Below the pieces are notes generated by a model. The model did not search any database, was not told where the DNA came from, and saw only the letters and a list, made by a program, of their open reading frames with translations. Position numbers and translations under genes: made by a program. From a virus, in the IMG/VR virus record IMGVR_UViG_3300042938_002732, positions 31,363 through 95,362 of that record: a stretch of 64,000 nucleotides of DNA. One strand, 5' to 3'. Positions 58,111 to 64,000 of this stretch are shown in pieces. The stretch's first letter is position 1. The number at the start of each line of letters is the position of its first letter.

Positions 58111-58838
58111 ATAGCGATAGATTTGAAGAATTTGTCAAAGATGTCGTTGGATACCGAACGGGCGCTGTCGCGGTAGCGGCGCTCCTCCCAGCCTTGGTAG
58201 TCGGGGGTGAGTTCCTCGCCAGGAGTCCAGAGGAGCAGCGGGATGGGGTTCGTGACTGGGTGTAGGTCGTTGTTGGAATTGGCGGATTGAATCCAATCCA
58301 CAGCGGCTTCGAAGGCTTCCAGTATCGGCAGTGTCTGGACGCGGGTGTGCTCGTCGCGCCAGGCATTGCCCATGCAGATCCGGCCATCGTCGTAGGTATT
58401 TGAGAAAGGCGGGCGGTAGATGTTTTCGCCCACGGCGTGCCAGCACATATATGGCTCCCGCTGCATGGTGAGTCGGCCATCCACATCGAGGTCGAATCTG
58501 GCGAAGAACCACATCTCGTGCCCTGGCGGCGGGGTAAAGTCGAGGCTCTGGTGGATCGACATGCTGTTGTCGTAGAAGACGGCATGCACCTTGGCCGTGC
58601 CGTCGGGAAGGGTGATGGGGGCGAAGTGTGTTTTGAGGCGCACGCTCTCCAGCTTGCGGCCAAGCACAAGCTGCTGGGATGAGATTTTGGCTGTGTATCC
58701 CAGCGAGGGGAAATCGCGGATCACCACCGGCTCGCTCCGCGCGATGTTGCGGAGCATCTCGTTGGCGTTGGCGATGGGCGTGAGGTCGGCGCGGCGGAGT
58801 TGGCCGTCTGTGGCGTCGATGAGGTAGAATGAGTTCAT
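58107..58838 (-). CDS. E2-like protein, PRTRC system protein B type
   Basis: A 243-residue protein of the prokaryotic E2 family D (PRTRC B). The E2-like core has HEMWFFARFDLDVDGR, PPFSNTYDDGRICMGN with the candidate catalytic Cys155 in the GRIC position, and a C-terminal NPIPLLLWTPGEEL. The N-terminal 70 residues form a separate small domain. Its ATG abuts palindrome copy 4, so a leaderless mRNA is likely. It would carry a ubiquitin-like protein from E1 to substrate. Confidence 0.85.
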   Translation of the reverse strand: MNSFYLIDATDGQLRRADLTPIANANEMLRNIARSEPVVIRDFPSLGYTAKISSQQLVLGRKLESVRLKTHFAPITLPDGTAKVHAVFYDNSMSIHQSLDFTPPPGHEMWFFARFDLDVDGRLTMQREPYMCWHAVGENIYRPPFSNTYDDGRICMGNAWRDEHTRVQTLPILEAFEAAVDWIQSANSNNDLHPVTNPIPLLLWTPGEELTPDYQGWEERRYRDSARSVSNDIFDKFFKSIAI

Positions 58839-58855
58839 AGTCTTATGATAAGGAT
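58839..58855. promoter_or_regulatory. Palindromic operator copy 4, imperfect
   Basis: AGTCTTATGATAAGGAT: the left half-site is perfect and the right has GGAT for GACT. It touches the ATG of the E2-like gene; TATCAT on the minus strand lies six bases before that ATG. Confidence 0.6.
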
Positions 58856-58871
58856 GAAGTAAGGTGGGACG

Positions 58872-58899
58872 AGTCGCCGCAGTGGGGGCTGCGGCGACT
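58872..58899 (-). terminator. Hairpin after the Ub-like gene
   Basis: A perfect 11-bp stem AGTCGCCGCAG / CTGCGGCGACT with a six-base loop, seven bases after the stop of the ubiquitin-like gene. There is no U-run, so it may be a partial terminator or an RNA-stability element. Confidence 0.55.
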
Positions 58900-58906
58900 T
58901 GTCGGA

Positions 58907-59131
58907 TCAGGCGGCCTTCGAGTGCGCCAGCTTCTGGATGAGGAGGGTGTCTCCTGCATACAGCGTGGTGTTCGATTCCGCCTTGGCGCCGGAGATGAGA
59001 CCTTCGACATTGCTGGTGTCGAAGTTCAGGACTGCGGCGTAGTTAGCGTTGGACAGGATTTGTCCAACCGTCGTGCCTTCCAGCACATCCACTGCGAGGG
59101 TGTTGAGACCCGATTTGAGATTTACGAGCAT
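58907..59131 (-). CDS. Ubiquitin-like protein, PRTRC system protein C type
   Basis: A 74-residue protein with a perfect AAAGGAAA ribosome site eight bases before the ATG at 59131. MLVNLKSGLNTLAVDVLEGT, TVGQILSNANYAAVLNFDTS and YAGDTLLIQKLAH give a beta-grasp, as in Prok_Ub/PRTRC C. It lacks a C-terminal Gly-Gly; it ends LAHSKAA, so conjugation by the usual chemistry would require processing (by the JAMM protein?) or it acts in another way. A longer reading upstream is rejected. Confidence 0.8.
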   Translation of the reverse strand: MLVNLKSGLNTLAVDVLEGTTVGQILSNANYAAVLNFDTSNVEGLISGAKAESNTTLYAGDTLLIQKLAHSKAA

Positions 59132-59388
59132 GGTCGTATTTCCTTTCTGTTGTTGTGCGCGTGGATAACTCGACGCGCGCGAGTGGGGCAGCGGCCCAAA
59201 GTGAAGATGGGGGGAATGACCACAGAGGTCACAGAGGACACAGAGTGGAGAGGGGGGGGGGATTGCAGATGGTGGCCTTGCCGAGTAACCTCGGTCCGAC
59301 GCTTGCGTCGCTTCCTGTTTTCCGGCGATCAACCCTTCTTGGGAGCGAACCACATCCCGTCCAAAGATTGGACGCGACTTATCTGCAA
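59132..59388. other. Non-coding region upstream of the Ub-like gene
   Basis: Apart from the SD sequence near 59140 and a degenerate CTCTGTG-type repeat in the other orientation (59219-59248), I see nothing clear. No convincing gene is found on either strand. Confidence 0.5.
59219..59248 (+). repeat. CACAGAGG-type short repeat, copy 3 (inverted, degenerate)
   Basis: A run of CACAGAGG units (ACCACAGAGGTCACAGAGG, then ACACAGAG) is the reverse complement of the type found at 48736 and 50524. Confidence 0.6.
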
Positions 59389-59405
59389 AGTCTTATCGTA
59401 AGACG
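59389..59405. promoter_or_regulatory. Palindromic operator copy 5
   Basis: AGTCTTATCGTAAGACG, right after the stop of the small gene at 59406 and 257 bases before the Ub-like gene, whose promoter it may be. Confidence 0.65.
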
Positions 59406-59561
59406 CTAATAGTCAACGCACCGGAATTTTCCGGTGAGTTGCTGCACGATCTCTTGAATCTCGCGGCGGTGATCTTCTTTTTTCACCTTGTGCGGGCGCG
59501 ATGGCGGGAGTGTCGGCTTACGAATGCTTTGAAGGCATTCGAGTTGTGTAGGAGTTTTCAT
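59406..59561 (-). CDS. Small basic protein, probably leaderless mRNA
   Basis: A 51-residue basic protein; start ATG at 59561 directly touches palindrome copy 6. Arg/Lys-rich (RKPTLPPSRPHKVKKEDHRR) and ends with QLTGKFRCVDY. It lies between two operator copies, as if it were an autonomous unit. It could be a small DNA-binding regulator. No family recognised. Confidence 0.55.
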   Translation of the reverse strand: MKTPTQLECLQSIRKPTLPPSRPHKVKKEDHRREIQEIVQQLTGKFRCVDY

Positions 59562-59578
59562 AGTCTTATTGTAAGACT
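59562..59578. promoter_or_regulatory. Palindromic operator copy 6
   Basis: AGTCTTATTGTAAGACT. Its first base is next to the start codon of 59406-59561. On the minus strand TACAAT is followed by six bases and the ATG. Confidence 0.75.
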
Positions 59579-59901
59579 TATTCGCTATCCCCTTGCCACG
59601 CATCGCGGGCTTGGCAGATGAGGTTCAGCGCTTCGCTGGCCTCTTTTGTGTCAAGGCTTTGCAGGTAGCTGCCGACATAGTTAAAGCAGTCCTCGGCGGC
59701 CTCGCGGTTTTCGTCGGCCTGGGGGCGATTGCGAAAAACGAGGGATTCCAAGTTCTCTTCGGGATCGTAAGTTTCCGCTATGTCATTGATGGATACCGAT
59801 TCCGAGTCGGAGTCGGCTTGGAAGTCCAGATGGATTTGTGAGGGGCAGTGCCCCTTCTCTTCGATATCGGCGGCTATGTTGATAATATCTTGTAGTGTCA
59901 T
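59578..59901 (-). CDS. Hypothetical acidic protein
   Basis: A 107-residue acidic protein. The first 60 residues read like a mixed alpha/beta domain (TLQDIINIAADIEEKGHCPS), the rest is a helix (DTKEASEALNLICQARDAWQ). The last base is shared with palindrome copy 6. It overlaps the small membrane gene by four bases. Not recognised. Confidence 0.55.
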   Translation of the reverse strand: MTLQDIINIAADIEEKGHCPSQIHLDFQADSDSESVSINDIAETYDPEENLESLVFRNRPQADENREAAEDCFNYVGSYLQSLDTKEASEALNLICQARDAWQGDSE

Positions 59902-60041
59902 GATTTGTATGCGTAAAGCTGGATTGCAAGGACGGCCAGAATGACCAGTAAGATGCGGAGCCGCCGGAAAAACCTCGCCTTGGCGGCGCGGTATTCCCGT
60001 TGCTCACGGTCTTCCCAAAGGAGGTTGCGATATTGATTCAT
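59898..60041 (-). CDS. 47-residue membrane protein
   Basis: A small gene with an ATGA overlap to the following gene. A basic, amphipathic N-terminal 28 residues (EDREQREYRAAKARFFRRL) are followed by one membrane span (LLVILAVLAIQLYAY) and a short tail. A single-span membrane protein with cytoplasmic basic helix. A GGAGG-like sequence is present within the coding start, not before it. Not recognised. Confidence 0.65.
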   Translation of the reverse strand: MNQYRNLLWEDREQREYRAAKARFFRRLRILLVILAVLAIQLYAYKS

Positions 60042-60235
60042 GGTGTTGGTTTGGTTGGTGTTGGCACAGAGTGGAGTGGAAAATTCGCGGCTGCTTGAAT
60101 CAGCCTGTGAGGGCGAAGCAAGCTATCGCTGGCCGACAGCGGGCGGCGGTCGCCACCCCCCTTATTACTGGAACGACCAGCTTCATCTCATCAGTGGGTT
60201 CTGATTAGGGCTCGTGAGGCCCTCGGCTCGTTTGC
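60042..60235. other. Non-coding 194-bp region
   Basis: No gene. It contains a hairpin-like GGCTG / CAGCC at about 60091 and a GGGC / GCCC hairpin close to 60210-60230. No palindromic operator. Confidence 0.45.
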
Positions 60236-60532
60236 TTATGGCAAGTTTTCTTGTCGCAGAAATTCATCCTCTGCCGGATCGTATGGCGGATTGAGGATGT
60301 CGCAGGCGGCATTTTCCTCATCAGTCAGAACGATTTGACGGATCCAGACATCCACATGGTCGAGGCCCCAGCAGGGTTCTTGGCCTGGGATGAAGAAGCC
60401 CGTCCCGCAGGGGGAGACATGAACCACATTGGTGCGGCACTCCACGATGACGAGCCACAGGGAGCCCGGCTCGGGGATAAAGGGCGGGAGTCCAGCGGCG
60501 CGCTGGTTTTGGTTGCGGATGGGTAAGTTCAT
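60236..60532 (-). CDS. Hypothetical protein
   Basis: A 98-residue protein; start ATG at 60532. Contains SLWLVIVECRTNVVHVSPCG and EPCWGLDHVDVWIRQIVL, a beta-rich core with three Cys, and an acidic Pro-rich end. It overlaps the next gene by four bases. Not recognised. Confidence 0.5.
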   Translation of the reverse strand: MNLPIRNQNQRAAGLPPFIPEPGSLWLVIVECRTNVVHVSPCGTGFFIPGQEPCWGLDHVDVWIRQIVLTDEENAACDILNPPYDPAEDEFLRQENLP

Positions 60533-60774
60533 TCGGCTTCGCAGGTCACAATCACCAGTTCCCTCATGGCGAGTTCCTCCAGTCCGTAGACTTTCGGTTG
60601 GTTGCAGGCCTCGCAGGTGTATTTGCTGGCGTCGGGTTCGACCCCATAGGCTTCTGTGCCACAGGCGAGGCACCAGCCGGTGCCTTCGTCGCTGAGGGCG
60701 CTGAGTTCCTCTTCGGTGCATTCGGGCTTGAATTGTTTCTTACCGGATTTGGTCGTGTAGGGTATGGCGTTCAT
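60529..60774 (-). CDS. Zinc-ribbon-like small protein
   Basis: An 81-residue acidic protein. Two Cys pairs (WCLAC, about residues 34-38, and CEAC, about 54-57) form a probable zinc ribbon. The rest is acidic and helical. Zinc-ribbon proteins of this size in phages may act in transcription. No assignment to a family. Confidence 0.6.
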   Translation of the reverse strand: MNAIPYTTKSGKKQFKPECTEEELSALSDEGTGWCLACGTEAYGVEPDASKYTCEACNQPKVYGLEELAMRELVIVTCEAE

Positions 60775-60815
60775 CGTTTCACCTCTATGGATTGGACGGC
60801 TAAGTTTGTGTTGAT

Positions 60816-60850
60816 AAAAAGGGAGGGAGCGGGGCTTGCGCCCCGCTCCC
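60816..60850 (-). terminator. Rho-independent terminator of 60859-61731
   Basis: Perfect 11-bp stem GGGAGCGGGGC / GCCCCGCTCCC with loop GCAA on the minus strand, followed by TCCCTTTTTATC. Confidence 0.85.
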
Positions 60851-60858
60851 TTGTGGGG

Positions 60859-61731
60859 TCAGGCTTTGATCGTCGCGAGTTCGGCGAGTTCCACGATGCG
60901 GGCTGTCACCCGATCCTGGTCGATCTCGGAGAGGCGGGTCAACCCAGCCTCTACCTCGTCGAGCAGGCGCAGGAGATCCTCCGCTGTGATCTTCGCGGCG
61001 GGCGCGGGCGGGGTGTTCGCCTTGGGAGCCTCGGGCGCAGCCTCGGGTTTCTTGGCGTCCGGCTTCTTGGCGTCCGTCTTGGCGTCGGGCTTGGCCTCGG
61101 GCGTCTTGGCCTCGGGTTCGTTGCCGGCGGCATCGAGTGCGGCCTTGCGATTGCGGAGTTCCTCCAGCTCGGCCTTTTCGGCGACGAGTTTCTCGGCGGC
61201 GATCTTCTCGGCGGCGAGCTTGGCGGCCTTGGCTTTCTCCTCGGCGGCGGTGCGTTCCTCTGCTGTCAGTCCCGTCTCGTAGAGACTGGAGAGATCATCT
61301 GCGAAGTCGGCGGAGTTGCGGATCACCGCAACCGTCTCGGCGGGCGTGAGCTGCCGCTTGCTGGTCTTGGTCTGCACTCGGCAGATTTGCCAGCAGTCGT
61401 TGAAGGCGAGGCTGTTGTATTCCTCCTCGGTGAGGTGCTCGGCTTCCACCAGGTCATAGACTTTGGCGGCATAGCTGGCGTTGCTCACAGTCCCCTTCTT
61501 GATCCCCGCATCCTGCAGGAGTCGGAAGATGGACTGTCCGGCTTCGAGATTGCGCTCGATGACGCGGAACAATTTCCCCATCGCGCTGAAAGCGCGCTGG
61601 GCGGACAACGCTTCGATGGCGAAGCGTTCGATGCGTTCGGACTGCGGAAGCGCAACGGCCTCCGCGAAGGAGAGTGCCATGAGGGCACTTGCAGATGCGC
61701 CAGACGGCGCGGTTTTTCTTTTAGCTGGCAT
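60859..61731 (-). CDS. Ala/Lys/Glu-rich protein, possible DNA-binding
   Basis: A 290-residue protein with start at the ATG at 61731. Residues 1-140 have a helical domain containing QSIFRLLQDAGIKKGTVSNA. Residues 155-200 are a coiled coil (AAEEKAKAAKLAAEKIAAEK). Residues 205-250 are a low-complexity Lys/Ala/Pro/Asp-rich hinge. The C-terminus is helical. It has its own terminator and two strong operators upstream, so it is a single-gene unit; an operator-binding regulator or nucleoid-type protein is plausible. Confidence 0.55.
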   Translation of the reverse strand: MPAKRKTAPSGASASALMALSFAEAVALPQSERIERFAIEALSAQRAFSAMGKLFRVIERNLEAGQSIFRLLQDAGIKKGTVSNASYAAKVYDLVEAEHLTEEEYNSLAFNDCWQICRVQTKTSKRQLTPAETVAVIRNSADFADDLSSLYETGLTAEERTAAEEKAKAAKLAAEKIAAEKLVAEKAELEELRNRKAALDAAGNEPEAKTPEAKPDAKTDAKKPDAKKPEAAPEAPKANTPPAPAAKITAEDLLRLLDEVEAGLTRLSEIDQDRVTARIVELAELATIKA

Positions 61732-61765
61732 ATATTTACTTTCTAACCCGCTCAATACGATTGCG

Positions 61766-61790
61766 TTTGAGTCTTATGATAAGACTCAAA
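61766..61790. promoter_or_regulatory. Palindromic operator copy 7, extended
   Basis: The core AGTCTTATGATAAGACT (61770-61786) is extended by TTTG / CAAA to a perfect 25-base palindrome. It lies about 39 bases before the start of 60859-61731 and is preceded by CGATTGCG as is copy 8. Confidence 0.8.
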
Positions 61791-61866
61791 AACGAATCGC
61801 AGGAGACACAACGCGGGCGGGTGTCGCGCTGTGCGGAAATTCAAAAATCACCAATAACCGATTGCG

Positions 61867-61891
61867 TTTGAGTCTTATGATAAGACTCAAA
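61867..61891. promoter_or_regulatory. Palindromic operator copy 8, extended
   Basis: The same perfect 25-base palindrome as copy 7, including flanking CGATTGCG and a later CGAATC, 101 bp apart. It makes a pair of strong sites upstream of 60859-61731. Confidence 0.8.
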
Positions 61892-61949
61892 TCCGAATCA
61901 CCGATTCGGGATGGACGGCTATTTAAGGGGGGGGAGGAAAAGGCGCGGG

Positions 61950-62435
61950 TTACGCGCCTTGCACTTTCTTCACGAGGCTGTCGAATTTTTCGGCAGCGGA
62001 TTCGCCGCAGGTGCGGGCAATCTTCGCGCGCATGGGGCGCAATTTTTCGCAGGATGTTTTCCTAACGATGCTGGCACTAAACACGCAAGCGGGCGGTCCG
62101 AAAAATCCCTCGGAAAGTTCGTTTAGCAGGTAGATCCTGCCGATTTTAAGCGGCATTAAAACTTCTTTTAATTCGCCTTTTTTATTCTTTTCCTTTTTAC
62201 CGGTCGGAGCAAACTTCACTTCGTAATCGGTTTCTAAAGTATGGCGATCCGTCCACCAGGCGGACGGCGCGCGGCGCGTGGATACGGGCGCGCGCTTTTG
62301 AGTCTTACGCATAAGACTGAAATCATAGACGGGCATTTCCACTTCTTTGGACGGGCGCGCAAAGTTAAGCGCGGCGTGTTCGCAGGCGGTGAGCGTGGAG
62401 GATACGGGGAATCCTCTTGGGTTCGGTGTTCTCAT
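61950..62435 (-). CDS. Hypothetical basic protein
   Basis: A 161-residue basic protein. The N-terminal part may belong to an alternative start (the second Met is at residue 34, MPVYDFSLM). A middle KKEKNKKGELKEVLMPLKIG forms a beta/charged segment. The C-terminus is Cys/Lys-rich. Base composition is transitional to the GCGC-rich part to its right. Operator-like copy 9 lies within the coding region. Not recognised. Confidence 0.5.
   Translation of the reverse strand: MRTPNPRGFPVSSTLTACEHAALNFARPSKEVEMPVYDFSLMRKTQKRAPVSTRRAPSAWWTDRHTLETDYEVKFAPTGKKEKNKKGELKEVLMPLKIGRIYLLNELSEGFFGPPACVFSASIVRKTSCEKLRPMRAKIARTCGESAAEKFDSLVKKVQGA
62301..62318. promoter_or_regulatory. Palindrome-like copy 9 inside a gene
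   Basis: AGTCTTACGCATAAGACT keeps both half-sites but with a four-base centre (18 in total), and it lies inside 61950-62435. It could be a chance or vestigial operator, or it marks a promoter for an internal start. Confidence 0.4.
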
Positions 62436-62465
62436 TTTTTATATGGACGGGTATTGTATTCTACT

Positions 62466-62506
62466 TAAAAAAAGAAGGCGCGCGCCGCTTTTCAGCGGCG
62501 CGCGCC
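62466..62506 (-). terminator. Terminator of 62514-63692
   Basis: A perfect 12-bp stem GGCGCGCGCCGC / GCGGCGCGCGCC with a six-base loop, followed on the minus strand by TTCTTTTTTT. Confidence 0.9.
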
Positions 62507-62513
62507 GCGCTTA

Positions 62514-63692
62514 TTAAAGCGCGGGAATATCGCGGAAACTTTTCAATTCTAATGATTTCCACCCCGCGCCGCTTAAAATATATTTTCTGAATACCTCGCT
62601 TGCCATTGCAAGCGCGGCCGCGCGCGCTTGCGCGTCGTTGCTTTGTGAATTTATAATATCCGCGCTTCCGGCGCGCGTTGCTATCGCGCGAATCTTAGAA
62701 AGCGCGCTTTTGAAGTTGGCTTTAAATTTACGCGCTCCATTTCCTTGCTCTTTATTCTTCGCATCAATAGCGGCGCGAATTAAAAACCGAACAAGCGCGG
62801 CGCGCTTTTTATCTTCAGTATGGCAAGCGGCCACCATTGTAGAAAAGGATTTATTTTTCTCCATTGTCACGGATTGTGCATCATATTCGCGCGATATTCC
62901 GTCCGCCCCTTTATGAGTTAAAACGAGCGGCCGAATAGCGGCGCGCGCGGCTGAATAAAGTATTTTCCACGCTTTTAGATTCGGCTTTTCTCTATTGAAA
63001 AGATGACTCTCATCATATCCCTGTTTTATTATCGCGCCGATAACATTTTGAATAACATTTTCCCTATCGGCTATTTGAAGTTTAACGAGCGATATTTTTC
63101 GCTTCGCGGCCGCGCGCGTCAATCTCGCAATTTTCTTGCGAGGGCTTCCGTATTCGATTCTGTGGGCGATTAAAGAGCCTACGCGCGCGGAGAAAAGCGC
63201 GGCGCGCCGCTCTTTAATGATTGCGGAAAAGCGCGCGCTATTAAATAGCGCGCCGCGCTTTGCGGCCGCGCTTTTCATCGCGCGCCGAATGTTCATTAAT
63301 TCTCTGAAGATCGCGCCGCGCGTGGGAAGAATAGCTTTTAACGCGTATTCTGCGCTTAATTCAACGCGCGCTTTAAAATTATCGGGTTCAATGTCTAAAA
63401 GTTTTTCGGCGTTGTATTTTCCGCGCGCCGCGCTTTCAAGGGCGCGCAATTTTTCATTTTCCGCGCGCCGGAATTTTTTAGCAACGCGCGGAATTTTTAT
63501 CGGCTTAGTCGCCTGCTTTTCAGTCGCGCGGCCGCTTGCGCGGAGCGCGGCCGCTTCGGGATTTTTAATATCCGCTTCAGGCGGTTGCGCGGCGCGCGGT
63601 GTTGCATGAAAAGCGTATTCGCGCCCGTCAATTTTAATGAGCCGATCACGCGCAATAAAGCGCGTTGTGGGATTTAATGTTAGCTTTGACAT
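62514..63692 (-). CDS. Hypothetical Ala/Arg/Lys-rich protein in GCGC-saturated DNA
   Basis: A 392-residue basic protein rich in Ala, Arg and Lys, mostly predicted helical (RALESAARGKYNAEKLLDIE, AARAAIRPLVLTHKGADGIS). No motif is recognised. The gene uses GCG and CGC for nearly all its Ala and Arg codons, so alternating GCGC strings are extremely frequent, unlike any gene to the left. It has its own terminator. Base use suggests a different origin. Confidence 0.6.
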   Translation of the reverse strand: MSKLTLNPTTRFIARDRLIKIDGREYAFHATPRAAQPPEADIKNPEAAALRASGRATEKQATKPIKIPRVAKKFRRAENEKLRALESAARGKYNAEKLLDIEPDNFKARVELSAEYALKAILPTRGAIFRELMNIRRAMKSAAAKRGALFNSARFSAIIKERRAALFSARVGSLIAHRIEYGSPRKKIARLTRAAAKRKISLVKLQIADRENVIQNVIGAIIKQGYDESHLFNREKPNLKAWKILYSAARAAIRPLVLTHKGADGISREYDAQSVTMEKNKSFSTMVAACHTEDKKRAALVRFLIRAAIDAKNKEQGNGARKFKANFKSALSKIRAIATRAGSADIINSQSNDAQARAAALAMASEVFRKYILSGAGWKSLELKSFRDIPAL

Positions 63693-63740
63693 AAGACTTT
63701 TAGGTTAAAGAAAAGCGCGCGCGATTGCAAGCGCGTTTTC

Positions 63741-64000
63741 TTTGCTTATTACTATCGCGCCGCGCGCTAAAAGATTCGCGCCGCGCGCCGCGCCGCTTGC
63801 GCGCCGCTTTGCTTATTACTATCGCGCCGCGCGCTAAAAGATTCGCGCCGCGCGCCGCGCCGCTTGCGCGCCGCTTTGCTTATTACTATCGCGCCGCGCG
63901 CTAAAAGATTCGCGCCGCGCGCCGCGCCGCTTGCGCGCCGCTTTGCTTATTACTATCGCGCCGCGCGCTAAAAGATTCGCGCCGCGCGCCGCGCCGCTTG
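63741..64000. repeat. 67-bp tandem repeat running off the window
   Basis: The block starting TTTGCTTATTACTATCG begins at 63741, 63808, 63875 and 63942, exactly 67 bp apart, with identical copies as far as can be seen; the fourth is cut by the window end. Each copy is about 70% GCGC-type sequence and includes CTAAAAGATT. It could be a real iteron/origin-like array or centromere-like site, or a contig-end artefact. Confidence 0.85.

Noticed and set aside
59132-59353. N-terminal extension of the ubiquitin-like protein
   Set aside because: The extra residues come from the CACAGAGG repeat and non-coding DNA; the AAAGGAAA ribosome site fixes the start at 59131.
62638-63609. Rightward frames opposite the GCGC-rich gene
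   Set aside because: High GC-alternating sequence leaves several frames open. The leftward frame is longest, has a start, and is followed by a good terminator.
1-64000. CRISPR array or diversity-generating retroelement
   Set aside because: No regular spacer-repeat array is seen; the tandem repeats are coding (39 residues per unit) or 67-bp without spacers. No reverse transcriptase gene is found near the variable fibre genes.

Overview
The window is a large part of a tailed-phage (or prophage) genome whose host is probably a member of the Verrucomicrobia. The host guess rests on protein style: putative-Ig (He_PIG) repeats joined to RCC1 repeats, an autotransporter-associated beta-strand (PATR) repeat protein, and a LamG-like protein with the C-terminal 'GYLAHKWG' signature are all typical of that phylum. 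Phage identity rests on a GpA-type terminase, tail and fibre genes, a 3TM holin next to an M15 endolysin, and a tyrosine integrase beside an attP-like site that copies the 3' half of a tRNA-Val(GAC). Capsid, portal and DNA polymerase genes are not in the window, so the genome continues beyond it, at least on the left.

Layout. 1-26.3 kb, rightward: the end of a coiled-coil, probably tape-measure, protein, several families of tandemly duplicated tail-tip proteins, two giant He_PIG/RCC1 fibre-like proteins, and a set of fibre proteins. 26.1-27.4 kb: lysis genes (helper, holin, a 26-residue membrane peptide, endolysin). 27.4-30.3 kb: a control and integration region with five small ribbon-helix-helix (RHH) proteins, an excisionase-like protein, the integrase and attP flanked by arm-type repeats. 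30.3-36.5 kb, rightward: a DNA-binding protein with an internal duplication, a CHC2/Toprim primase, and a helicase-like ATPase that looks split by two AT-rich genes. 36.5-37.0 kb: non-coding, with a terminator, a hairpin and an AT-rich inverted repeat (candidate origin). 37.0-39.6 kb: terminase subunits and a tiny lipoprotein. 39.6-63.7 kb, leftward: a dense early-type region of many small genes together with a SNF2-like helicase, a ParB-like protein, a nucleotidyltransferase (ligase fold), a sliding clamp, and ubiquitin-like components.

The most striking system is the leftward cassette at about 44.5-59.1 kb. A ubiquitin-like protein (PRTRC C type), an E2-like protein with a canonical cysteine (PRTRC B type), a ThiF/E1-like protein, a JAMM protease (PRTRC A type) and a ParB-like protein with a cysteine cluster are present. 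They are interleaved with a beta-clamp and many unknown small genes. This looks like a phage-borne PRTRC (ParB-related, ThiF-related cassette) system. The same region carries at least eight copies of a 17-bp palindrome, roughly AGTCTTA-NNN-TAAGACT. Three of them directly touch a start codon so that a -10-like TANNAT lies six bases before the ATG, which suggests a phage-specific operator/promoter that makes leaderless mRNAs.

The right end (about 62.4-64.0 kb) is compositionally alien: one gene and its upstream DNA are saturated with GCGC/CGCG, and the last 260 bases are a 67-bp tandem repeat that runs off the window.
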